Source: Pleurodeles waltl
Taxonomy: Eukaryota > Chordata > Amphibia > Caudata > Salamandridae
DNA: 64,000 bases
Reading direction: 5' to 3'
Assembly (NCBI RefSeq): GCF_031143425.1
Contig: NC_090445.1
Span: 1,575,766,049-1,575,830,048 of the forward strand
Positions within the stretch are counted from its first letter, which is position 1. Every line of letters starts with the position of its first letter. A program made the translations under genes and the position numbers. This document shows, in pieces, positions 9,915-20,579 of the stretch. The notes under the pieces were generated by a model. That model ran no database searches and was not told the DNA's origin. It saw only the letters and a list, made by a program, of their open reading frames with translations.

Positions 9915-12550
9915 ATGGCTGCTGCTTCTGGGGAAAGGGCCCCTGCCTTCACTGCTCAGGAGTTGGAGAAACTGGTAGACGGGGTCCTCCCCCAGTACAC
10001 GCTACTCTACGGTCCTCCAGACCAACAGGTTAGTACACAGGGAGAACGTTGTATGGGCTAGGCCTGGGTGGAGAGGGCTGGGTGGAAGAGGGAAGGGGGC
10101 AGAGTTCAGGGAACATTAATGCATGTCAATGAATGGGCCACATGGCTAGAGTAGGGAGGGGGGCCACTCACATCGACTGTGCAGTTGGTAATGACTTCTC
10201 TTCTTCCCTTGTGCATGTCATGTAGGTCAGCGCCCACCAGAAGAGGGACATTTGGCGTGCCATTGCCAAGGACGTCCGGAACCCGGGGGCCCACCAGAGA
10301 CGGGGCACCCACTGCCGTAAAAGATGGGAGGACATTCGCCGCTGCAGCAAGAAGACGGCGGAGGCTCAGCTGGGGATGGCCTCCCAACGTGGGAGGGGTG
10401 CCCGTCGCACTATGACCCCCCTGATGTTCCGGATCCTGGTGGTGGCCTACCCGGAGTTGGATGGGCGCTTGAGGGCATCACAGCAGACACAAGGGGGTGA
10501 GTACAACCTCATTCTGCGGACTATGCGCACAGTAGAGGGGTCTGGGTGGGGGAGGAGGGCTGTGGGTGTACCTAGGCCAGCCAGAAATGCATAGACTAGG
10601 CCCCTCTGTAATGCAGCCCATGTGGCGCTCTACCCCACCTCAGTACAGTGGCAAGTATAGGTATAGTTGCCCCTGTGGCATCAATGTGTGCAGATGTCCA
10701 CCATAGCGGTGTAGGCCATATTCCAGGAATTGCATATGCAGAGGCCAGGAGCACGGCGTAATACAGGGGCCTGCTGTGTCTGTCTTGTCCGCCAACGGTA
10801 GCGGTATGCCATGCACTCAACCTGTTCTTCTTCTGTCTTCCCCCCCCCCTTTTTGTGCTCTCCCTGTTCTTTTGTGGATCCGCATCATCAGGCGGAGGTA
10901 CAGTGGCACCGGAGCACGAGGGAGCTGCATCCCACATGGCCATGGAGGGCCACACCACGGACTCAGAATGCACCAGTGGGACGGAGGGCGAGGGCAGCTT
11001 CACGTCGGCCACCGGATCACCAAGCCGCGACACGGACTCGTCCGCCGATGGGGGCTCCCTTGTGGTGGCACCACTTCTACAGGTACAGCCGCCACCTCCC
11101 CTACCAGCACCGCCCTCCCAGCAGCCCCTCAGCGTTCGCCCCGTGCCCGCTCACCCAGGAGGGTGGGCATCACCTGCGCCCCAGGCACCTCAGGCCCTGC
11201 CCCAGTCACCCCTGCTGCCCTCAGTGAGGAAGCCATTGACCTCCTCAGGTCACTCACTGTTGGGCAGTCTACCATTGTGAATGCCGTCCAGTGTGTAGAA
11301 CGAGAGTTGCAACACGGTAATGCATTCCTGGAGTGCATTCATTCCGGTCAGGCTGTCCTTCAGCAAACCCTGCAATCTCTGGCCTCAGCACTGATGGCAG
11401 CCATTGTCCCTGTGTCTAGCCTCCCCCCTCCAACCTCCTCCACCCAGACCCAATCCCCTGTACCCCAGCCCATCCCAAGCACACCTACAGACCAGCATGC
11501 ACACAAGTCAGCACACACAAGTAGCTCAAGCAAACATAGGCACCACACAACCCACAGGCACTCACGCAAGCATCACACACATACAGACACAGCAACATCC
11601 ACTGCCTCCACTGTGTCCCCCTCCTCCTCTTCTCCCTCCTCCCTCCCAGTCTCATCTACACACACACCTGCATGCACCACATCTACTGGCACCAGGAATC
11701 GCACCAGGACACCCAGCACCACAAGCCTGCACTCACCACCTCCACTGCCATTTACACATCCCGTGTCCTCTCCCAGTGTGTCTGTGACGCCCCCTCCCAA
11801 AGTACACAAACGCGGGCACCCACACAACCAACATCCATCCACCTGCACCCAAAACACCTAAAGTGACACCTCCTACAACCACCTCCTCTTCCTCCACTCC
11901 CAGACCCCCTCCAACTACCCATCCCAGTGTTCGTCAGAAACTGTCCCTGTGTAAAGTTGACCTTTTTGCCCCCACCCCCCCCTCCAATTCATCAGTCCCG
12001 TCGTAGCGCCTCAGCCAAAAAGCCTCCAATACCAGTGGTGCCTGTTCAAGGTATGTGGAGTGCACCGGCCACCAGGGCAGGCAGTATGACCCGGAGCCAA
12101 GGCACTGGCAGCCCACCCCCTGTAAAGGCTCTGAAATTGGAAAGTGGACGATGGGACCGTGTGAAGACTCCTGGTGGGAAAACAACTCACAGGGGTCCCA
12201 AGGGGATTGGAGAGTCAGCTGTGACTCCACCAAAGGTGGGGAAGGGCCAGAGGAAGTCTGCCCAGCCTGTTGTGAGTCTCAGGGTGGAGAAGGGCGGCAT
12301 CATTCCCGGCGGTCGAGACGCCACCGCCAGCACCATCGTCACTGGTCAGGAGACCACCGCAGGAGTCAGTGCCCAGGAGGGCCCAAGTATCGTCACTGGT
12401 CAGGAGACCACTGCCACCGCCGGAGTCAGTGCCGAGGAGGGCCCAAGTATCATCACTGGTCAGGAGACCACCGCCACCGCCGGAGTCAGTGCCCAGGAGG
12501 GCCCAAGTATCGTCACTGGTCAGGCGACCACCGCCGGAGTCAGTGTCTAG
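9915..12550 (+). pseudogene. Harbinger Myb/SANT-like protein, gene 2 (frameshifted)
   Basis: Exon 1 (9915-10028, 38 codons) starts MAAASGERAPAFTAQELEKL and ends at CAG|GTTAGT. Exon 2 (10226-10496) follows a TGTAG acceptor. It completes a Myb/SANT-like domain with 'KRDIWRAIAKDV' and 'HCRKRWEDIRRCSKKT' and ends at a GTGAGT donor. Exon 3 starts at 10892 in matching phase ('TVAPEHEGAASHMAMEGH'). It then continues through a Ser/Pro/Thr-rich region and a helix-like block 'SEEAIDLLRSLTVGQSTIVN' near 11240. Frame changes are needed near 11090, 11860 and 11990, so the copy is broken. The final part runs in frame through the 60/54-bp minisatellite until TAG at 12548. The domain differs clearly from gene 1, so this is a separate gene type and not a duplicate. 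Function in end binding is inferred from the family. Confidence 0.72.
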
Positions 12551-12976
12551 GAGGGCCCAAGTATCGTCACTGGTCAGGAGACCACCGCCACCGCCGGAGT
12601 CAGTGCCCAGGGGGCCCAAGTATCGTCACTGGTCAGGAGACCACCGCCACCGCCGGAGTCAGAGACCACCGCCACCGCCGGAGTCAGTGCCCAGGAGGGC
12701 CCAAGTATCGTCACTGGTCAGGAGACCACCGCCGGAGTCATTGCCCAGGAGGGCCCAAGTATCGTCACTGGTCAGGAGACCACCGCCGGAGTCATTGCCC
12801 AGGAGGGCCCAAGTATCGTCACTGGTCAGGAGACCACCGCCACCGCCGGAGTCAGTGGCCAGGAGGGCCCAAGTATCGTCACTGGTCAGGAGACCACCGC
12901 CGGAGTCATTGCCCAGGATGGCCCAAGTATTGTCACTGGTCAGGAGACCACCGCCGGAGTCAGTGCCCAGGAGGGA
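12321..12976 (+). repeat. Minisatellite A, 60/54-bp units, about 11 copies, coding
   Basis: The unit begins GAGACCACCGCCACCGCCGG and ends TATCGTCACTGGTCAG. The full unit is 60 bases; a shorter form lacking one CCACCG block is 54. Both are multiples of three. In the frame of Myb-like gene 2 each unit encodes the peptide ETTATAGVSAQEGPSIVTGQ or its two-residue-shorter version. A TAG at 12548 and a 1-bp loss near 12610 break the frame in later copies. Confidence 0.9.
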
Positions 12977-13012
12977 CCCGGCTGCCACAGCCCCGGTGCG
13001 CTATGAGGGAAT

Positions 13013-13148
13013 GTCATGCCACACACCAATGCCCAGTCTGGGTATCGTCATGCCACACACCTATGCCCAGTCCATGGAACGTCATGCCACACACCAATGC
13101 CCAGTCTAGGGATCGTCATGCCACACACCAATGCCCGTTCCAGAGACC
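13013..13148 (+). repeat. Minisatellite B, 34-bp unit, 4 copies
   Basis: Four units start at 13013, 13047, 13081 and 13115, each beginning GTCATGCCACACACC. They differ by substitutions only. The array abuts the 35-bp array. Confidence 0.9.
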
Positions 13149-13670
13149 GCCATGGCAAAGCACCGCTGAACAGTCCAGAGACCGCCATGGCAAAGCACCG
13201 CTGAACAGTCCAGAGACCGCCATGGCAAAGCACCGCTGAACAGGGCAAGCACCGCCATGGCACAGCACCGCTGAACAGGGCAAGTACCGCCATGGCAAAG
13301 CACCGCTGAACAGGGCAAGCACCGCCATGGCAAAGCACCGCTGAACAGGGTAAGCACCGCCATGGCAAAGCACCGCTGAACAGTCCAGAAACCGCCATGG
13401 CAAAGCACCGCTGAACAGTCCAGAGTCCGCCATGGCAAAGCACCGCTGAACAGGGCAAGCACCGCCATGGCACAGCACCGCTGAACAGGGCAAGCACCGC
13501 CATGGCAAAGCACCGCTGAACAGGGCAAGCACCGCCATGGCAAAGCACTGCTGAACAGTCCAGAGACCGCCATGGCAAAGCACCGCTGAACAGTCCAGAG
13601 ACCGCCATGGCAAAGCACCGCTGAACAGGGCATGCACCACCATGGCACAGCACCGCTGAACAGGGCATGC
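13146..13670 (+). repeat. Minisatellite C, 35-bp unit, 15 copies with higher-order pattern
   Basis: Fifteen units of exactly 35 bases run without a single indel; each begins ACCGCCATGGCAAAGCACCG or a close variant. Two tail types exist: T (CAGTCCAGAG) and G (CAGGGCAAGC), plus a G variant with CACAGC. The order is T,T,G,Gc,G,G, then T,T,G,Gc,G, then T,T,G,Gc, which shows multi-unit duplication. Because 35 is not divisible by three and the unit has no minus-strand stop, all three minus frames are open. The resulting 198-220-residue frames are by-products, not genes. Confidence 0.95.
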
Positions 13671-13814
13671 ACCGGGTAAGAATGTAAAGACCGCCACATC
13701 AAGCATCCTTATCCCATGTGCATCTGGGACAGTGATGGGACAGGAACTTTCACGGGGAGACTGATCCAATCTGGCCACCAGTCCCCCTCCAGAGCCACTG
13801 GTGGATGCTATCTA

Positions 13815-14180
13815 CTTGAGACACTGTGTCTTTGCACTCCCCAGGATATGGCAGTGGGCAACCAACCCACTGTAGAGACTTGAGAGACTGTGGCTTTGCA
13901 CTCCCCAGGATGTTACAGTGGGCAACCCACCCACTGTAGAGACTTGAGAGACTGTGGCTTTGCACTCCCCAGGATATGGCAGTGGGCAACCCACCCACTG
14001 TAGAGACTTGAGAGACTGTGGCTTTGCACTCCCCAGGATGTTACAGTGGGCAACCCACCCACTGTAGAGACTTGAGAGACTGTGCCTTTGCACTCCCCAG
14101 GATATGGCAGTGGGCAACCCACCCAGTGTAGAGACTTGAGAGACTGTGGCTTTGCACTCCCCAGGATACATCAATGGGCA
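13815..14180 (+). repeat. Minisatellite D, 64-bp unit, about 5.7 copies
   Basis: Units start with CTTGAGAGACTGTGG at 13815, 13879, 13943, 14007, 14071 and 14135. Copies 1-5 alternate between GATATGGCAG and GATGTTACAG at mid-unit, giving a 128-bp dimeric higher-order unit. The last copy is truncated and diverged. Confidence 0.93.
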
Positions 14181-15030
14181 TGGAGCCCCGTCGAGGATCT
14201 GGCTTTGCAGTCATCCGGCTGAGGTGCCCCCTTTCCCTTCCCCCTGAGGTGCCTGTAGTATTTCTATCTGATGCCCCGGCAGTGTTCTCTCCAATTGAGG
14301 ACAGGTATCTTTTGTGGGCCTCGCCCATACTTTTTTGGACTAGTGGTGCACGGACATTGCTATTTGCATATCTGCACTACTTCTCGTAATGTATATATTT
14401 CTGGCTGATTTTCTTATATATCTGTATATTTTTGACTGACATGTATATTGATACATTACAATGTTTGAACAGATTTCGCTTTGTCTTTGCATTCTTCCGG
14501 TGGGATTGTGGGTTGTTACTGTGATTTTTTTGGATGCATTGGTGTTTATGTTGTAATATGTGAGGGTGGGGGTGGGAGTGTTTCGTGGGTGTCCCCCTAA
14601 CTTTTGCCTCCCCCCTCCCCCATGTCGTAGGTGCTGTACTCACCGTTGTCTTCGGCCGCGCCGCTGTTGGTCTTCGTAGATGAGTAGGAATACAAGGGCC
14701 GGAAGAATGTGTAATTTGGGCTCCATTGAGTCCTCGTTCCTCGTGGGATGTGTTGAGGTGAGCGTTTTCCCATTGCAGTAACTGTTTCCGCCGTGTTTTT
14801 ATCCACGGTGAATCCCCCGGAAAAGGTGGCGGATTGGCGGGTTGTGATACTATGGGCGGTACATTGTCTTCCGCCTGTCTGTTGGGGGTGACCGCCGCGC
14901 TGCTTGTCTGTACCGCCGTGGCGGGCGGTGTGTTAAAGTGGCTGTCTTTGTTGGCGGTTTCCGCCAGGGTCATAATTCCCTTTTTTTGTCCGCCGGCCTG
15001 TTTGCGGTATTGCCGCACCTTTAACACCGT
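14181..15030. other. Right subterminal region of the Harbinger element, no gene
   Basis: The outer 250 bases are dense in GCCGCC/GGCGG words, like the left end. A 216-codon minus-strand open frame starting at 15027 crosses the terminus region and has no family motif. It is most likely chance. Confidence 0.6.
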
Positions 15031-15053
15031 CCGCCAGGGTTGTAATGACCCCC
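15031..15053 (-). repeat. Harbinger right terminal inverted repeat
   Basis: On the minus strand it reads GGGGGTCATTACAACCCTGG then CGG. It is followed by the TTA target duplication at 15054-15056. Confidence 0.85.
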
Positions 15054-15056
15054 TTA

Positions 15057-17046
15057 GTGTGGATTATCAGCTACAGACAAAGTACTCCTGAAATGGTAAT
15101 CCCACCCCCTGAACTCGGCCCTCACACTTCTGCTCCCCCAAGTACTGCCATAAAGTATTAGAGGGGGACCCAACTTGAAAACATTTTGCTCAGGGGGGGC
15201 TGGCAGCAAAAAAGTGTGAAGACCTTTAGGGCAGACTGAGCTGTGTCGCGTACACACACACAGACACACGCACACTCACGGGTTAGGGAGGGGGGTGGAG
15301 TTTTACTCTGTTTTTTTTGTTTCACATTGTTCATATTAAGTTGTACATGCACTTGCAGCAACTACCTAAATGTTGATATAGAGATGTGTTATTTATCTGC
15401 TTTGGGCGAGTGCTGCATATTATCCTGGCTGAGTACTATGGCCCTTCTGAGAGACAAGATCTCGGGGGAGGGGGCACAGAGGTGTGAACCCAAAGCACGG
15501 AATAGCCTTCTGAACGAACATGACTGAAATGTATCTGACTTCCTTCCTCCATTACAAAGTTTTGTTAATGTATGTCACATGTGATTCTCTTCTGCAAGCC
15601 AATGCAACACGGAATGCAATAAAGACATTTACAAAAAATATAATGTATTTGTTAACCACATGACATTTAGGGACCCATGTAGTGCTTAACCACATGACAC
15701 TTAGGAGCTGAAGCGACACTTTTCCATGGTTAAATCAACAAGGTGGATAAATCAGCTGCCATCTCAGTCTTTTGGAGAGTCTTATATATTATTTAAAGGT
15801 GACAAAAATGTATTCCTCTCTTCTCATATAATGTTATATGTGTTTTTTTTACCTTCTAGAATTTTTACTTTTAAAATATGAATACCAGAAGAGCACTTAG
15901 GATTTATCTTGATTATATAAAATATGACAGAGGTTCTAACACATTTGTTGTCATGTAACTTGGACTGACACTAATGCATACAGCCAAGGCTTCTAACTAC
16001 GTTCTGGGTTGTGTCTTGCGTAATGGCCAAACAACATGCATGCAGATACAAGCAGGGCCAACGCTGAATTAGTGGCATATCAGAGTGAGCATTCACTTGG
16101 GCTACAGCAACACTTTCTGCCTGCTCTTAAATTCATAGCTGCCTCTTATTTGAATATTTAGAAGCACATAACTCCCTTCAGTAAGATGTAGGAAAAATGT
16201 ATCACATACTCTAGTGTAGCGTGGAAAGACCTGTACTAAGGAGTGCCACCCAAAAGATGAGCCACAAGCCATACACACTAAAAAATTGTAAATAGGTTCA
16301 TGCAGGTTTACTCGTATGTACAAAGAACATTGACCATTCTTTGTATTGATTTTTTCAGCCAAAAAAAAGCCCCAGGTCCCAAAGATGTTCATAGGACATC
16401 AGGGCCGCCACACACACAGCTGACACTGTCCACTGCAACTGCTGGTTCTGTTCCCACTAAGACTGTTTGGCATATCTCCTGGGTCAGCCCAATTGCTATG
16501 TACTGCATTTCCCTGCTTCACCAGCCAACCAAATGTGTGCAGCTTTATAGAAAGAGCAATACTTAGATTACATTTTTCAATCTATTTAAAATTCGTAATT
16601 TTCCATATTTATCCATTCATTGCTTTGTTCTGATTTGTCACATGTCAAGTGAGTAGCTTGTCCTGTGATGTTTTCCCTCTACAGTTTATCATAATTAATA
16701 TAATTCAAAATACAAATGTCAGAATTAAATTACAAAAATAGCTGGATAGAATTAATTGTGTGACAGGTGTCATCTTGAGAGATTCTTCTGGTTTAGGTCG
16801 AAATCTAAGTGTAGACCCGCTAATGACGGATCATTGTAAGGTCCATGGAAGCCATGTTGGAAGTGTAGTGCTGACCTTTCCCATATTAGTTCTAATAAGC
16901 CAATGGAAAGTGACCCAGTAGTTCTTATTACTTAGGATTTTGGCTAGACTTAGAAGAGGATATATGTGCCACTAGTGTCATTGCTATTTATCCACGTTGT
17001 AGTGGCAATGTAGAGACAGTTTCCAATATATGTCAGGCATCTCTCT
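15057..17046. other. No gene recognised
   Basis: About 2 kb of A+T-rich sequence with no coding motif, RNA gene or clear repeat boundaries. A run of CA dinucleotides lies near 15255-15275. Confidence 0.5.
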
Positions 17047-17055
17047 CTTTCGAAT

Positions 17056-17760
17056 GGTTGTACGACGGAACACCGATTTCCTAAACAACTAGTGCCTTAA
17101 CAACGAGGTCGGAACACCAACCTCGTTGCTACAACTAATGATTTTACCACGAATGCCTTAACAACGATTTTCGTTGTAAAGGCATTCCTGATAAAAGCAT
17201 TACTAATAGGCACCATTGACCCTACATCCCTCACAACACCCCCCTCCCCAAAACCAAAAACGCCCCACCCCCCCAACCTCACCCCAAAACCTAAAACCCC
17301 CTGACCCCCCACACCCTCCCCAAAACCAAAAACGCCCCACCCCCCCAACCCCGCCCCAAAACCTAAAACCCCCTGACCCCCTGACCCCCCACCCCCTCCC
17401 CAAAAACAAAAACGCCCCACCTCCCAACCCCACCCCAAAACCTAAAACCCCCTGACCCCCACGCCCTTCCCAAAACCAAAAACGCCCAACCCCACAACCC
17501 CACCACAAAACCTAAAACCCCCTGACCCCCCCACCCCCTCCCCAAAACCTAAAAACCCCCACTTACCTTAGTCGACCCCTTTTCACCTGCGTCCTCCTCC
17601 TTCGCCAACTCCCTTCTTTGTACCTTAACCATGCATGTTCGTAGTTCAGAACATATGTAGTTAAGGCACAAAATAACGGAGTCGTGGTTAAAAAAAGTAT
17701 TGTTGCGCTTTCGTTAACCACGACTTCGTTAAAAAGACTTCGTAATAAAGGATGTTTCCC
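17056..17760. mobile_element. Non-autonomous element with 9-bp target duplication
   Basis: The 9-mer CTTTCGAAT occurs immediately on both sides (17047-17055 and 17761-17769). The element lacks clear terminal inverted repeats. Its interior has short self-complementary words such as ACGAGGT...ACCTCGT and AACGA...TCGTT and the C-rich array at 17243-17545. A 9-bp duplication fits Mutator-like elements, some of which have weak or no terminal repeats, but the class is uncertain. Confidence 0.5.
17243..17545 (+). repeat. C-rich minisatellite, about 72-bp unit, 4 copies
   Basis: Units begin TCCCCAAAACCAAAAACGCC near 17245, 17317, 17397 and 17467, with a fifth start near 17539. Spacing is 72, 80, 70 and 72 bases, the differences coming from CTGACCCC gain or loss. 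The minus strand carries many runs of 4-7 G separated by T-rich spacers, so it could form G-quadruplexes. Confidence 0.88.
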
Positions 17761-17887
17761 CTTTCGAATATCCATTTCACTTTAAATATATATCTCTAAG
17801 TACTCTTCTCTTATAGCCACTTCAACAACTTCACGTTATTGACTATGAATGCATAGTGTCAGCCATTAAACTTTCAGGCCTTCAGAA

Positions 17888-19912
17888 GGATAAACAGTAT
17901 TTTGCCTATCAATTAATCAATCAGTGTTTATAAAGCGCAGCTACTCACCCGTTAGGGTCTTAAGGTGCTGGAGGTTGATTAAAAAAGCCATGTCTTCAGT
18001 TCCTTCGTGAAGGTGGGGAGGGAAGGTGGTTTGTCTGATGTGGATGGGTAGGGCGTTCCAGGCGGTGGCGCGAGGTATGAGGAGTAGCAGCCTCCTGTTC
18101 TGGTTTTCCTGATGCAGGGTACTTCTGCGAGAGAAAGCTGGGCTGAGCGTAGGGTTCCGTGAGGTATGTGGAAGTTGAGTCGCTGGTTAAGGTAGCAGGT
18201 CCAGTGTTGTGGAGGGCGTTGCATGTGTAGGTTAGGATTTTGAAAGTGATTCTTTTCTCTATGGGGAACCAGTGCGGTGTGCGTAGGTGTTGTGAGATGT
18301 GGCAGTGTCAGGGTAGGTCGAGGATCAATCTGGCGCCGGCATGCTGGATGTTTTGCAATTAGCAGGTGAGTTTTTTGTTGATTCCGGTGTAGAGTGCGTT
18401 GCCATAGTCCAGTCTGCTGGTGATAAAGGCGTATGTGACGGTCTTTCTATGCTCAAGGGAGATCCATTTGAAGGTCTTGCATAGGAGGGTGCGGAAGCAG
18501 GTGGCGGTGACTGAGTTGATCTGATGGTTCATGTTGAGGTCTGGGTCCAAGATGATCCTGAGGTTGCTGGCGGGGGTGGGCGGGTTTCCGAGGGTGGGTA
18601 GCCACCAGGAGTCGCTCCATGAGTTGGGTTGAGGGCCCAGGATGAGTACTTCAGTCTTGTCTGTGTTAAGTTGAAGGCAGCTGTCTCTCATCCAGTTGGC
18701 GACTGCTTTCATGCCCTTGTGGAAGTTGGGTCTGGCCTTGTCTGGTTCGTTGAAGAGGGAGAGGATGAGTTGGGTGTCGTCGGCGTAGGAGATGATGTTT
18801 ATTACGTAGCTTCTGATGATGGTGGCTAGCGGGGCCATGTAGACGTTGAACAGCGTGGGGCTGAGGGAAGATCCTTGGGGCACTCCGCAGGAGCTGGGTG
18901 TGGGTTCTGCAAGGAAGGGGGCGAGTCTCACTCATTGTGTTCTGCCAGAGAGGAAGGATTGGATCCAGTCGAGGGCCTTGTCTCCGATGCCGGCTTCGTG
19001 GAGTCACAGGGTGTGATGGGAAACTGTGTCAAAAGCTGCCGAGAGGTCAAGTAGGGTAAGTGCCGCCATCTCTCCCTTGTCCAGTAGGGAGCAGATGTCA
19101 TCTGTTGCGGACAGGAGGGCCTTTTCGGTGCTGTTTTTTTTACCTGAATCCGGATTGGGAGATGTCGAGGATGTTGTGGCTTTCTTAAAACATGGTGAGT
19201 TGGCTGTTGACTGCTTTTTCTATGACTTTTGCAGGAAAAGGAAGTAGGGAGATGGGCCTGAAGTTTTTGAGGTTGGTGGGGTCAGCCGAGGGTTTCTTGA
19301 GGAGAGGGTTGATCTCGGTGTGTTTCCAGTCATCGGGGAAGGTGGCGGCAGCTAGTGAAAAGTTGATGGTGAGGCAGAGCTTGGGGGTGATGGTGTCTGC
19401 AGCTCTGTTGAAGACCTGATGGGGGGAATGGGTCAGTGGGGGCCCCGGAGTGTATGGACTTCATGGTTTCAATGTATTTTCGGTGGAGAGGGGTGTGCAG
19501 GTGGAGATTGTGGGTTTGTTGGTGTCCGTGATTGGAAGGGGGAGGTTCTGCACGTGGGTTATCCTTGTTGAAATTGTTGTAGATGGTCTTGATTTTGTAG
19601 TGAAAGTAGGTTTTGAGTCTGTCACATAGGTCTGGTGAGGGTGGGATGTCTGTTGTGTCACTGTTGGGTTGGGTGAATTCCTTGATGATGCTGAAGAGTT
19701 CCTTGCTGTTGTGTGCTTTTGAGGAGATCCTCTATGGATAGCCTTTTTTTCTGGTGTTTCTGATGAGTTGGTGGTGTGCAGTGGTGGCGGCTTTGAACTT
19801 GCTGTGGGCTCCTGGGGATTTGGTGTTTCTCCAGATTTTCTCAAGGCGGCAACAGGTGTGTCTTGATTCCCAGAGTTCGGGGGTGAGCCAGCTGACTCTC
19901 TTTGCCTATATA
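17888..19912 (-). pseudogene. L2/CR1-type LINE, 5'-truncated, reverse transcriptase relic
   Basis: Read on the minus strand from 19912 the pieces are collinear with an L2/CR1-group ORF2. First is a linker ending 'CCRLEKIWRNTKSP'. Next is the reverse transcriptase: 'SCGVPQGSSLSPTLFNVYM' and the catalytic motif 'ISYADDTQLILSL' lie in an open stretch of 190 codons (18931-18359). Then 'SRLDYGNALYTGI' follows. Finally comes the C-terminal 'ATAWNALPIHIRQ...FTKELKTWLF' ending near 17979. The 3' tail ends in TGATTGATTAATTGA-like short repeats, as in L2. Stops and frame changes upstream of the core show it is inactive. The endonuclease is absent. The last ~60 bases match the tail of the SINE at 45196-45545. 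Confidence 0.85.
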
Positions 19913-19935
19913 TCTGTCCATTTAACACAAGCAAA

Positions 19936-20575
19936 TATATCTAGAAGTTATAAACATAATTGTTTACATTTTTAGTTATTTAGATGCACATATATTTTCT
20001 TCTCATTTCATTCCTTCTCAATTTTACAGAGGATCTCTTTTTTCATAACACAGACATCTTAAATATCAACATAAGTTCATGTCAACTTTAGTCCACATTA
20101 TTTGAAGCGCAGGTGTCACAAACCCAGGTAATGTATTTAAATTTTAATTTAAATAGACCTGAATCCAATAAACATTGGTCATTGAAGAAGCTGCTAAAAA
20201 CATTTCACAGTGCATAAAAAATCAATTACAATCAACATTTAACTGCTCATCATTATCTCAAACTTCAGTGTGCACACCAAATCAATTCCAATTCCTTTCC
20301 TATTTCCACACACACCACTGTTATTGATCTTAACCATTACCCTTATACTCACTCTTCATTTTCAGGTATTTATTACTAAATTCAATCTATCCTTCCCAGA
20401 GTTTCTCTATTTAGTTATTATTACCTAGTAGTACATTTGACTACTCATTCTTAGGCATCTGCTCACCTTTCCTTTTACGAATTTACCGCTTATATTTCAG
20501 TTTTTTATTTCATTGGAGTTAAAATTGTTTAGAATAGTGGGGTGACCAACATTGTTGTTTATATGTCACATCCTC
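19936..20575. other. No gene recognised
   Basis: A+T-rich sequence between the LINE and the Penelope-like relic. No coding motif or repeat boundary was found. Confidence 0.45.
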
Positions 20576-20579
20576 TTTC

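Larger units (their letters stand above)
5872..15053. mobile_element. PIF/Harbinger DNA transposon, 9.18 kb, three genes
   Basis: The element is bounded by 23-bp terminal inverted repeats matching at 21 positions and by the 3-bp target duplication TTA (5869-5871 and 15054-15056), the hallmark TWA target of PIF/Harbinger. Inside are a Myb/SANT-like gene (+, 6473-8000), a HARBI1-type nuclease (-, 9488-8535), a second Myb/SANT-like gene (+, from 9915) and four minisatellites (12.3-14.2 kb). Subterminal DNA at both ends is rich in GGCGG/CCGCC words, likely binding sites for the Myb-like protein (inference). Canonical Harbinger elements are usually shorter and carry one nuclease and one Myb-like gene. 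This one may be a true three-gene type or two elements merged. The Myb genes are broken, so this copy is probably inactive on its own. Confidence 0.85.

Noticed and set aside
10596..11033. A 145-codon minus-strand frame inside Myb-like gene 2
   Set aside because: It overlaps the intron and exon 3 on the opposite strand and has no motif; a shadow of GC-rich coding DNA.
13013..13670. A CRISPR-like array of short regular repeats
   Set aside because: Units are directly adjacent with no unique spacers, and the context is a eukaryotic transposon.
13048..13778. Three overlapping minus-strand open frames of 198-220 codons rich in 'CFAMAV' and 'ALPW'
   Set aside because: They are produced by the 35-bp minisatellite, which has no stop on that strand; the peptides are the same cycle in every frame.
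14377..15027. A 216-codon minus-strand open frame at the right end of the Harbinger element
   Set aside because: No domain, low-complexity composition, and it begins inside the terminal region; most likely chance openness in GC-rich DNA.
17243..17545. Possible interstitial telomere repeats (TTTTGGGG-like words on the minus strand)
   Set aside because: The unit is about 72 bases with mixed words, not the vertebrate TTAGGG hexamer.
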